Positions 26,394-33,217 of a stretch of 64,000 nucleotides of DNA are shown here, piece after piece. The position numbers and the translations under genes were made by a program. The stretch spans positions 924,501-988,500 of the forward strand of contig NZ_CP025611.1 of the NCBI RefSeq assembly GCF_002868735.1. The letters run 5' to 3'. Origin of the DNA: Niveispirillum cyanobacteriorum. GTDB taxonomy: Bacteria; Pseudomonadota; Alphaproteobacteria; Azospirillales; Azospirillaceae. The notes beneath the pieces were generated by a model, which did no database searches, was not told the origin of the DNA, and saw nothing but the letters and a program-made list of their open reading frames with translations. Position 1 is the stretch's first letter, and each line of letters starts with the position of its first letter.

Positions 26394-27584
26394 TCAGCGC
26401 ATCAGCTCCCGCATGCCGGCGTCCAACCCCGCCAGGGTCAGCGGGTACATGCGGCCTTCCATGATCTTCTGGAAAATCCCGATCGACTGCGTATAGGTCC
26501 AGTAGCGCTCATCGGACGGGTTCAGCCAGATGGAGTGCGGGTATTTGTCCAGCAGGCGGCGCATCCAGACAATGCCCGCCTCCTCGTTGAAATGCTCCAC
26601 CGAGCCGCCGGGCTGCGTGATTTCATAAGGGCTCATCGACGCATCGCCGACAAAGACCAGCTTATAATCGGGACCATAGGTATTGATCACGTCGAACGTG
26701 GAAAGCCTTTCCACATGCCGGCGCCTATTGTCCTTCCATACGCCCTCATAGACGCAATTATGGAAGTAATAATATTCAAGATGCTTGAATTCTCCACGCG
26801 CGGCGCTGAACAATTCCTCACACAAGCGGATATGGTCGTCCATCGACCCGCCAATATCCAGGAACAGCAGCACCTTCACGGCATTATGCCGTTCCGGCAC
26901 CATCTTGATGTCGAGCCAGCCGGCGTTGCGGGCGGTTGAGCTGATCGTGTCGGGCAGGTCCAGCACATCGGCAGCCCCCTGGCGCGCGAATTTGCGCAGG
27001 CGGCGCAAAGCGACCTTGATGTTGCGGGTGCCCAGTTCGACGCTGTCATCCAGATTGCGGAATTCCCGCTTGTCCCAGACCTTCACGGCGCGGCGGTGGC
27101 GGCTGCCATCCTGGCCGATGCGCACCCCCTCGGGATTGTAGCCATAGGCGCCGAACGGGCTGGTCCCTGCGGTGCCGATCCATTTATTGCCGCCCTGATG
27201 CCGGTCCTTCTGTTCAGCCAGCCGCTGTGCCAGTGTCTCCATCAGCTTGTCCCAGCCGCCCAGCGCCTCGATCTGGGCCTTCTCCTCGTCGGTCAGGAAT
27301 TTCTCGGCGAGTTTGCGCAGCCATTCCTCCGGGATGCGGGCCGTCAGCTCCTCAGCGCCGATGGCAGCAGGGCCTTCCAAGCCTTTGAAAACCGTCGCAA
27401 ACACCCGGTCGAACTTATCCAGGTTGCGCTCATCTTTCACCAGGATGGCGCGCGACAGGTAATAGAAATCCTCCACCGCATAGCCCGCGATGCCGGCCTG
27501 CATCGCCTCCATCAGCGCCAGATATTCCTTCAGGCTGACAGGCACGCCGGCCTTGCGCAGGTCATAGAAGAAGCCGGTGAACAT
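26394..27584 (-). CDS. CoxE-like VWA domain protein
   Basis: Cytosolic protein with a von Willebrand factor A domain of the CoxE/YehP-like type in its C-terminal half. The MIDAS region, at about residue 240, reads LFLDIGGSMDDH, that is DxGxS rather than the usual DxSxS; this form is familiar in the family. The N-terminal half is helical and includes VSLKEYLALMEAMQAG. Members often act with a MoxR AAA+ ATPase, which is not next to it here. The ATG abuts a region with no obvious promoter. The function in this organism is unknown. Confidence 0.88.
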   Translation of the reverse strand: MFTGFFYDLRKAGVPVSLKEYLALMEAMQAGIAGYAVEDFYYLSRAILVKDERNLDKFDRVFATVFKGLEGPAAIGAEELTARIPEEWLRKLAEKFLTDEEKAQIEALGGWDKLMETLAQRLAEQKDRHQGGNKWIGTAGTSPFGAYGYNPEGVRIGQDGSRHRRAVKVWDKREFRNLDDSVELGTRNIKVALRRLRKFARQGAADVLDLPDTISSTARNAGWLDIKMVPERHNAVKVLLFLDIGGSMDDHIRLCEELFSAARGEFKHLEYYYFHNCVYEGVWKDNRRRHVERLSTFDVINTYGPDYKLVFVGDASMSPYEITQPGGSVEHFNEEAGIVWMRRLLDKYPHSIWLNPSDERYWTYTQSIGIFQKIMEGRMYPLTLAGLDAGMRELMR

Positions 27585-27639
27585 GGGTTTTCAGGCACTC
27601 ATGGAAGGGCAGATAGGGCGGAGGATAGCAGGCCCCGGC

Positions 27640-29013
27640 TCAGGCCGCGACATCATCGCGCAAGGCCAGGGGCCGGTACCATAGCGCGATAGCGCCATCA
27701 CGCCCGCGCAGGGGCATTTCCTCCACACGGCGATATCCCGCCAACGCCGCCTCACCATCGGTGACCAGGGCCGCACCCGCCACCTCATCGGAAATGACAA
27801 TGCCGGCTTCCAACTCTCGGGTCAGATGCATCAAACGGCTTGCGACATTCACCGTATCGCCGATGACGGTGAACTCCAGTCGCTGATCCGACCCGATATC
27901 GCCCGCCACGACAGCTCCATAATGCACACCGATGCCCAGCCCGACCGACGGCAGGCCATGGGCTGCACGTTCACGGTTCCAATCATGGATGGCATCCTGC
28001 ATGTCATGGGCACAGGCAAGGGCCGCCGCCGGGTCCCGGCCACTGGGGGCAAGCAGGCCGAAAGTAGCCATCACGCAGTCGCCGATATATTTATCGACCG
28101 TGCCGCCATGGGTGAAGACGGCCTGTTCCATGCGGATGCGGAACTGGCGCAACAGGTCGATGATCTCCGAAGCTGGCGCATTCTCGCACAGGCGGGTAAA
28201 ACCTGTCAGATCAGCAAACAGCACACAGACGACGCGGGTATTGGGTTGCGACAGGGGGCTGTCGCTGGCCGCCAGCCGTTCCACCATGTCGGGCGAGAAG
28301 TACCGGGCCAGGTTAGCCCGTTCACACTCCGTCGCGGCCTGACTGACCAGCAGCATCTTGGACCGCCGTACCGCCGCCGCAAGGGTCAGGGCAACCAGCA
28401 TCAAGATCAGCACCTGGCTGAGCCAGCCGGGCAGGTCGATATAGTAGGGGTCCAGCATGACCTCGAAAATCTCATTCAGGCTGGTGCTGTGAAAGGGCCA
28501 GTCCATCGGCATGGTGAAGGATCGCGGCTCACGCAGGGCATGGACGACCACCGCCGACCAGGACAGGACGGCGGTCAACCCGCTCCACACCACCAAGGCC
28601 GGTCGCTGCAAGGTGGCGGAACTGACCACCATCAGGAAGAAGACCGCGAACCAGACGCTGCGCGTGGTCAGGGCGGCGGGCATCACCTCCCCGTTGAAAA
28701 CCACAGGCACCGTCATCACAGCCGCAATTGCCGCGTGATCGAAGGCGACCGACGCGAACAGGTGCCATGGCCGGAACAGCCTTGTCCGGTGCAGTGCCCA
28801 CAGGCCCATGCCGTTGCAGGCCAGTATGGCGATGCAGATATAACCCGCAATGTTGCCAACCGATTGGTCCAGGGCGGTGATCCAGCTCAAGATCGCGCCC
28901 AATCCGATCAGCCGCGCCCAGGTGGCCATCTCGATGCCGCGCGCCTGTTCGCGCGCGAACACGGCCTTCAGCCGCGCCTCAGCCCCCAGATTGCGATCCG
29001 ACAGGTTGCTCAT
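27640..29013 (-). CDS. Membrane-bound class III adenylate/guanylate cyclase
   Basis: Makes cyclic nucleotide, probably cAMP. The N-terminal half has about five or six hydrophobic segments (roughly residues 30-225). The cyclase catalytic domain (about 260-435) shows the metal-binding Asp in LFADLTGFT, the second Asp in KYIGDCVMATFG, and the transition-state Asn/Arg in VIGDTVNVASRL. The substrate-specifying Lys is in DKYIGD. All key residues are present, so it should be active. I chose ATG 29013 with GGAAGG five bases upstream over a GTG 15 bases earlier. It is divergent from the pilin-like gene pair. Confidence 0.93.
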   Translation of the reverse strand: MSNLSDRNLGAEARLKAVFAREQARGIEMATWARLIGLGAILSWITALDQSVGNIAGYICIAILACNGMGLWALHRTRLFRPWHLFASVAFDHAAIAAVMTVPVVFNGEVMPAALTTRSVWFAVFFLMVVSSATLQRPALVVWSGLTAVLSWSAVVVHALREPRSFTMPMDWPFHSTSLNEIFEVMLDPYYIDLPGWLSQVLILMLVALTLAAAVRRSKMLLVSQAATECERANLARYFSPDMVERLAASDSPLSQPNTRVVCVLFADLTGFTRLCENAPASEIIDLLRQFRIRMEQAVFTHGGTVDKYIGDCVMATFGLLAPSGRDPAAALACAHDMQDAIHDWNRERAAHGLPSVGLGIGVHYGAVVAGDIGSDQRLEFTVIGDTVNVASRLMHLTRELEAGIVISDEVAGAALVTDGEAALAGYRRVEEMPLRGRDGAIALWYRPLALRDDVAA

Positions 29014-29167
29014 GCCACCCTTCCCCACCGCCTTTGCCGACGGTGCCGTCCCCTGTTTACCAAGTTAACGCGACAATGGGTCTTTATGACAGGGCCAAGC
29101 ATCAACCCACCCCAGCCGATCCCGCAAGCCGGGCGACGATGACCGGCAATCATGGAGGGTTGATGGC

Positions 29168-29191
29168 AAGGATGTGGCTTTCCACATCCTT
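29168..29191. promoter_or_regulatory. Perfect hairpin AAGGATGTGG / CCACATCCTT
   Basis: Ten-base arms with loop CTTT. On the plus strand it is followed by TGTTTGC, a poor T-run, so it may be either a weak terminator or an operator. Confidence 0.5.
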
Positions 29192-29216
29192 TGTTTGCAA
29201 TCCCATATATCAAGTG

Positions 29217-29257
29217 TTGCATAATGCATTTGATGGAGCATTATTTGAATTATGCAA
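29217..29257. promoter_or_regulatory. Inverted repeat TTGCATAAT / ATTATGCAA
   Basis: Nine-base arms separated by 23 bases, each next to an ATGCAT palindrome. It lies about 66 bases upstream of the sigma-54-like promoter, a suitable distance for an enhancer-binding activator. The role is inferred. Confidence 0.45.
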
Positions 29258-29322
29258 TGCATAAATAAATAGTTTTGTCCCTGACACAGTCATTTTTGCC
29301 CCCAAATCCGTCCATATCCGAT

Positions 29323-29338
29323 TGGCATACCCCGTGCA
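29323..29338 (+). promoter_or_regulatory. Candidate sigma-54 promoter
   Basis: TTGGCATACCCCGTGCA has GG and GC exactly ten bases apart (the -24/-12 rule) and matches TGGCA-N-TGC with one T missing at the -12 element. A transcription start near 29350 would give a 5' leader of about 50 bases for the gene at 29401. Confidence 0.4.
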
Positions 29339-29400
29339 GCAGGAGTGGTCAGAAAGGCAAATGCCTTCCCAGCCATAAAAGAACCGTCGGAGCCGACATC

Positions 29401-29862
29401 ATGAACAAGTTCTTCGCCAAGACCGCCGCCGCCGCCTTGATCGCTTCTGCCATCGTCGCCCCCGCCATGGCCCAGAACGCTTCCGGCACGATAGCGCTGA
29501 AGGGCAATGTCGCTCTGTCCTGCACCATCGCCGTCCAGGACCTGAACCAGTCCCTGGCCCTTAAGGCCGGTGAGAATGCCAAGACCGTCGGTTCGGTCAC
29601 TGAGACCTGCAATTCCGGTTCTGGCTACAAGATCACGCTGGCCTCGGCCAATGCCGGCAAGCTGAAGTCCGGCAACTTCACCATCGACTATCAGGTGAAC
29701 TATGACGGCCAGGGTGGTGCGCTGACCAGCCAGATGGTTGTTGACCGGGCCACGGCTCAGTTCGGCAAGAAGTCCGACCTGAAGGTCACCATCGCCGCCT
29801 CCGACCAGTACATTGCCGGCGACTACGCCGACACCGTTACCGTGACCATCGCCGCCAAGTAA
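29401..29862 (+). CDS. Secreted SCPU/archaic-pilin-like protein A
   Basis: Small exported protein of 153 residues with a clear signal peptide (MNKFFAKTAAAALIASAIVA, cleavage near PAMA-QN). The mature part looks like a single beta-sandwich: VALSCTIAVQ, VGSVTETCNSGSGYKITLAS and a C-terminal AGDYADTVTVTIAAK. Two cysteines could form a disulfide. The G-Y-x-D-T-VTVT ending and the Cys spacing resemble spore-coat-protein-U domains and Csu-type pilins, but I rate this as fold-level similarity only. No chaperone or usher gene is nearby. GGAG lies eight bases upstream of the ATG. It is paralogous to the next gene. Confidence 0.85.
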   Translation: MNKFFAKTAAAALIASAIVAPAMAQNASGTIALKGNVALSCTIAVQDLNQSLALKAGENAKTVGSVTETCNSGSGYKITLASANAGKLKSGNFTIDYQVNYDGQGGALTSQMVVDRATAQFGKKSDLKVTIAASDQYIAGDYADTVTVTIAAK

Positions 29863-29876
29863 GTTTTCCGCCCCAC

Positions 29877-29902
29877 CCCCGCCCGAAACCGGGCGGGGTT
29901 TT
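29877..29902 (+). terminator. Intercistronic rho-independent terminator
   Basis: Stem CCCCGCCCG / CGGGCGGGG with loop AAAC, followed by TTTT, between the two paralogous secreted-protein genes. It would make the first gene the more abundantly transcribed. Confidence 0.88.
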
Positions 29903-29927
29903 CCATATCCGGACAATGAGGTGCAGA

Positions 29928-30392
29928 ATGCGCCATGTACTGGTCCGGGCCGTTTTGGCCCTGCTACTCTCATCAACCGCCCTGATGCCCGCCGCCATGG
30001 CGCAGAGCACGGGCGGTAATTTTTCATTGAGGGGCAACATGCCCATGTCCTGCGCCATCAGCGTCCAGGACAATAATGTCATCTGGAACCTGACCAGCGG
30101 CGAAGGGTCGAAGACGGTCGGGTCGGTGACGGAGAGTTGCAATGCCGGCAATGGCTATTCCATCAGCTTGGCGTCGGCCAATGGCGGCAAGATGAAAAGC
30201 GGCGCCAACGAGATTGCCTATGCCGTCGATTACGACAGCAATGCCGGCAACCTAACCAGCCAGATGGTCGTCCAGCGTGCGACGGCCCAGTTTGGCAAAA
30301 AGTCCGATCTGAAGGTGACGGTGCCGATTTCCAATCAGCATGTGGCCGGCGACTATGCCGACACGATCACCGTGACCATCGCTGCGCGGTAA
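29928..30392 (+). CDS. Secreted SCPU/archaic-pilin-like protein B
   Basis: Paralogue of the preceding gene, 154 residues. The signal peptide ends in PAAMA-QS. It shares the whole pattern: LRGNMPMSCAISVQD, KTVGSVTESCNAGNGYSISL, LTSQMVVQRATAQFGKKSDL and the ending AGDYADTITVTIAAR. The longest identical block between the two proteins is in the QMVV...RATAQFGKKSDLKVT region. The ATG at 29928 follows AGGTG; an ATG 12 bases upstream is possible. It ends seven bases before the converging DUF498 gene. Its expression depends on read-through of the terminator ahead of it or on its own weak promoter. Confidence 0.85.
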   Translation: MRHVLVRAVLALLLSSTALMPAAMAQSTGGNFSLRGNMPMSCAISVQDNNVIWNLTSGEGSKTVGSVTESCNAGNGYSISLASANGGKMKSGANEIAYAVDYDSNAGNLTSQMVVQRATAQFGKKSDLKVTVPISNQHVAGDYADTITVTIAAR

Positions 30393-30399
30393 AGCAGGA

Positions 30400-30777
30400 T
30401 CAGACCGTCAGCAAGGCGGCGGCCACACGCCGCCCCTCAGCCAGCAGCACATTATAAGTGCGGCAGGCGGCGGGACTGTCCATGACATCCACGACCAGCC
30501 CCTGCTCCCGTAGCGTCTTGCGCAGGGCCGATGGCAGTAATTGCATGCGGGCACCGGAGCCAAGCAGCAGCACATCCGGCTTTGGATCGGCGGCAAGCAC
30601 AGCGGCGAAATGATCGGCGGTCAGATCGGCGAAGCCGGGTACGTCCCACGCAATGGAACGATCGGGGAAAACGATCACAGCCCCCTCATGCACCACATTC
30701 GACACCCGAAAACGCCCAGGGGCATAGGTGTCGATGACCTGACGGTCAGCGGGGATGATGGGTGTGATATCGACCAT
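30400..30777 (-). CDS. DUF498/Mth938-domain protein
   Basis: Small protein of 125 residues belonging to the Mth938/NDUFAF3-like family. Typical segments are IDTYAPGRFRVSNVVHEGAV, PDVLLLGSGARMQLLP and LREQGLVVDVMDSPAACRTYNVLLAEGR (positions about 30425-30510). In mitochondria the related NDUFAF3 assists complex I assembly; the bacterial role is unclear. It lies downstream of a tRNA-Asn gene on the same strand. Confidence 0.88.
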   Translation of the reverse strand: MVDITPIIPADRQVIDTYAPGRFRVSNVVHEGAVIVFPDRSIAWDVPGFADLTADHFAAVLAADPKPDVLLLGSGARMQLLPSALRKTLREQGLVVDVMDSPAACRTYNVLLAEGRRVAAALLTV

Positions 30778-30821
30778 GTCGGGGATATTCCGATGGGCCC
30801 GTCTGACGGGCCAGGTTGAAA

Positions 30822-30896
30822 TGGCTCCCAGGGAGGGATTCGAACCCCCGACCGGGCGGTTAACAGCCGCCTGCTCTACCTCTGAGCTACCTGGGA
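30822..30896 (-). tRNA. tRNA-Asn (GTT), copy 1
   Basis: 75 bases including the encoded CCA. The cloverleaf is complete: acceptor TCCCAGG/CCTGGGA, D-arm AGCTCAGAGGTAGAGC, anticodon loop CTGTTAACC and T-arm GGGGGTTCGAATCCC. The sequence is identical to copy 2. Confidence 0.97.
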
Positions 30897-30957
30897 TCAG
30901 GCCATTTCCAACACTGGAACTACTATGGTACGTGTGCCAATCGCACCCCTGAATGAA

Positions 30958-30990
30958 CAGGGCCGGACGCTTTTTGGGCATCCGGCCCTG
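30958..30990 (-). terminator. Terminator between the two tRNA-Asn genes
   Basis: Stem CAGGGCCGGATGC / GCGTCCGGCCCTG (one T-G pair) with loop CCAAAAA on the minus strand, six bases downstream of tRNA-Asn copy 2, followed by TTCATT. Confidence 0.75.
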
Positions 30991-30995
30991 CCGAT

Positions 30996-31070
30996 TGGCT
31001 CCCAGGGAGGGATTCGAACCCCCGACCGGGCGGTTAACAGCCGCCTGCTCTACCTCTGAGCTACCTGGGA
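30996..31070 (-). tRNA. tRNA-Asn (GTT), copy 2
   Basis: Identical to the copy at 30822-30896 over all 75 bases, including CCA. The flanking sequences differ apart from the bases just outside the gene, pointing to a local duplication of little more than the gene itself. Confidence 0.97.
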
Positions 31071-31156
31071 TCAGTGCTCACGTCACGACGCGTCATCGGC
31101 GCCGCATCGTGCGGTGGGCGGGCTTATAGCCAACCCGATCCGGGTTTGTAAACCCC

Positions 31157-31178
31157 TGTTTCACGATTTTGCGCATTT
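31157..31178. promoter_or_regulatory. Recurring motif GTTTCACGATTTTGCGCATT
   Basis: Intergenic sequence CCTGTTTCACGATTTTGCGC, closely related to the site at 12287 (GTTTCACGATGTTGCACA). It lies about 70-90 bases upstream of the Nudix gene. Confidence 0.4.
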
Positions 31179-31246
31179 TCTTGATCGGGGTAGAAAATCC
31201 CTGTGATTCCAGTAGCCTGAACCCATGTCTGACAAGGGGGACACGC

Positions 31247-31855
31247 ATGCGCAACGATGACCCGGACGCCAATCCCTGGCGCACGCTGACCCGCCGTCCG
31301 GTTTATGAGAATCCCTGGATCCGGGTGGATCACCATGAAGTGCTGAAACCCAGCGGTGATCCTGGCATCTATGGCCTAGTCCATTTCCAAAATCATGCCG
31401 TCGGCGTGGTTCCCGTGGCTGCGGATGGCACGACTTGGCTGGTGGGGCAGTACCGATACCCCCTGAACCGTTACAGCTGGGAAATCCCTGAAGGCGGCGT
31501 GCCGGCGGGCGAGGACCCGACCACGGGCGCCCGGCGGGAGCTGCGGGAGGAAACGGGCCTGACCGCTGCCTGCATGATCCCCATTATCCCCCGCGTGGCC
31601 CTGTCCAACAGCGTCTCGGATGAGGAAGGCACACTTTATGTTGCCTGGGACCTGACCGAGGGAGAGGCAGAGCCGGATGATACTGAACAGCTGCGGCTGC
31701 GCCGCCTGCCCCTGCGTACGGCGCTTGATATGGCCTTGTCAGGGGAGATCACCGACAGCCTGTCGCTTCTGGCCCTGCTGCGCCTGCCCTTGCTGCTGAA
31801 AGGTGCGGATACGCCGGCGGATCTGCGCGCAGCACTGGTAAAGGGCTTGGGGTGA
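31247..31855 (+). CDS. Nudix hydrolase (ADP-ribose pyrophosphatase-like)
   Basis: Hydrolyses a nucleoside diphosphate linked to another moiety, with ADP-ribose or a nucleotide sugar most likely. The Nudix box is perfect: G-x5-E-x7-REL-x-EE-x-G-L within EGGVPAGEDPTTGARRELRE and the following ETGL. The preceding QYRYPLNRYSWEIP is the typical segment of ADPRase-like members. The length of 202 residues fits. I chose the ATG at 31247 for its AAGGGGGA six bases upstream. Confidence 0.93.
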   Translation: MRNDDPDANPWRTLTRRPVYENPWIRVDHHEVLKPSGDPGIYGLVHFQNHAVGVVPVAADGTTWLVGQYRYPLNRYSWEIPEGGVPAGEDPTTGARRELREETGLTAACMIPIIPRVALSNSVSDEEGTLYVAWDLTEGEAEPDDTEQLRLRRLPLRTALDMALSGEITDSLSLLALLRLPLLLKGADTPADLRAALVKGLG

Positions 31856-31866
31856 GGGCAAAGAAA

Positions 31867-31891
31867 AAGGCCCGTCGTGAGGACGGGCCTT
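31867..31891 (-). terminator. tRNA-Cys terminator (bidirectional)
   Basis: Ten-base stem AAGGCCCGTC / GACGGGCCTT with a five-base loop. On the minus strand it is followed by TTTCTTT after tRNA-Cys. It also sits just after the Nudix stop. Confidence 0.88.
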
Positions 31892-31898
31892 CTAATTC

Positions 31899-31972
31899 TG
31901 GAGGCACGGCCGGGAATCGAACCCGGATTCACGGATTTGCAGTCCGTTGCATCACCATTCTGCCACCGCGCC
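31899..31972 (-). tRNA. tRNA-Cys (GCA)
   Basis: 74 bases with encoded CCA. Acceptor stem GGCGCGG/CCGTGCC, anticodon loop ACTGCAAAT and T-arm CCGGGTTCGATTCCCGG are all well formed. Confidence 0.96.
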
Positions 31973-32196
31973 ATCGGTGCCGCCGTTCGGCATCGCCGTC
32001 CGGGGTGGGGCCGGTATATAGACGGGTGCCGCCACCAAGGTCAAGGGCCTGAAAGAAGAATTCCGTCGCACGGGTCTGTGGTGCAGCCGCAACATTGTGT
32101 TCCGCGGGCGGGACGGATATATAGCAGCGTGGGTTCCCGCTTTCCGGCGGCTGGGCCCACCCGCCCTTTCCTTTCCCCAGCGCGACAGACACGTCC

Positions 32197-32862
32197 ATGA
32201 TGGCCACCACCGAATATAGCGCCGCCCGTCTGAACATGGTCGAAGGCCAGATCCGGCCCAACAAGGTGACCGATCAGCGTGTGGTCGATGCCTTTCTGGC
32301 CGTGCCGCGCGACCAGTTCGTGCCTGAAGGCCTGCGCGGCGTCGCCTATGTCGACAAGAGCATCCCGGTTACCAGAAGTCGCTATCTGCTGGAACCGATG
32401 GTTCTGGCACGCCTTCTGAACGACGCGAAGGTCGAGTCTACGGATATCGTCCTGGATGTGGGGACCGGCACCGGTTATTCCGCCGCTGTCATTGGTCGCC
32501 TGGCCGCCACCGTCGTGGCGCTGGAATCGGACAGCGAACTGGCCGCTTTCGCCAACCAGGCGATGCAGACCCAGGGCGTGGACAATGCCGCCGTCATGCA
32601 CGGCCCGCTGAATGCCGGCTGGGCCAAACAGGCGCCGTACAACGTGATCATCGTGCAGGGTGCGGTTGCCGCAGTGCCGCCCGCGCTGCTGGACCAGCTG
32701 GCTGAGGGCGGGCGTCTTCTGGCCGTTATCCTGCCCGAAAGCGGCCAGGGCACCGCCCGCCTCTATCTGAAGACTGGTGGACAAGTGTCCAGTCGCATCC
32801 TTTTCGATGCATCAGCGGCCCTTCTGCCGGGCTTCGAAGCCAAGGCCGATTTCCAGTTCTGA
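32197..32862 (+). CDS. PIMT-like SAM-dependent methyltransferase
   Basis: Belongs to the protein-L-isoaspartate methyltransferase family by overall layout (RPNKVTDQRVVDAFLAVPRD, FVPEGLRGVAYVDKSIP) and has the SAM loop VLDVGTGTGYSAA. The PIMT signature GxGQTISQP is replaced by PVTRSRYLLEP, so it is probably not a true isoaspartate repair enzyme; the canonical copy is at 5655. The length is 221 residues. It sits upstream of rhodanese, tolC and popZ, a neighbourhood kept in related alphaproteobacteria. The substrate is unknown. Confidence 0.9.
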   Translation: MMATTEYSAARLNMVEGQIRPNKVTDQRVVDAFLAVPRDQFVPEGLRGVAYVDKSIPVTRSRYLLEPMVLARLLNDAKVESTDIVLDVGTGTGYSAAVIGRLAATVVALESDSELAAFANQAMQTQGVDNAAVMHGPLNAGWAKQAPYNVIIVQGAVAAVPPALLDQLAEGGRLLAVILPESGQGTARLYLKTGGQVSSRILFDASAALLPGFEAKADFQF

Positions 32863-32882
32863 TTCAGTATCCGGAGGGTTCT

Positions 32883-33215
32883 GTGCGCCCCATCACAGAC
32901 AATGAGCTGACGGTGGAGGATTTGGCGGACAGGCTCCGGACGGATGACGGGATTGTCGTGCTGGATGTACGTGAATCCTGGGAAGTGGAACTTTGCCATA
33001 TCGCGCAAAGCATCCACATTCCGCTCGGGCAATTGCCGTCAGCCGTGGCGGCATTGCCAGAGGACCGCGATATTGCGGTGCTTTGCCACCACGGCATGCG
33101 AAGCGCGTACGCCACACAATGGCTGCGCACCCAGGGTTTCGACCGGGCCATCAATCTTGCGGGCGGAATCGACGCTTGGGCCCGGCGTATCGATCCGACC
33201 ATGAAGGTGTATTGA
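32883..33215 (+). CDS. Single-domain rhodanese-like protein
   Basis: Sulfurtransferase-type domain, 110 residues, with VVLDVRESWEVELCHI and the active-site Cys68 in VLCHHGMRSA. The loop CHHGMRS matches the GlpE-like rhodanese group. A GTG start has GGAGGG about six bases upstream. It lies 20 bases after the methyltransferase gene and two bases before tolC, so the three are probably co-transcribed. Confidence 0.92.
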   Translation: MRPITDNELTVEDLADRLRTDDGIVVLDVRESWEVELCHIAQSIHIPLGQLPSAVAALPEDRDIAVLCHHGMRSAYATQWLRTQGFDRAINLAGGIDAWARRIDPTMKVY

Positions 33216-33217
33216 CC

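Larger units (their letters stand above)
29014..29400. other. Divergent regulatory region before the pilin-like pair
   Basis: About 390 bases with no gene, relatively AT-rich in the middle. It contains a perfect hairpin (29168-29191), a nine-base inverted repeat (29217-29257) with ATGCAT steps, and a sigma-54-like promoter (29323-29338). The density of palindromes suggests real regulatory sequence for the downstream secreted proteins and perhaps the cyclase. Confidence 0.6.
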
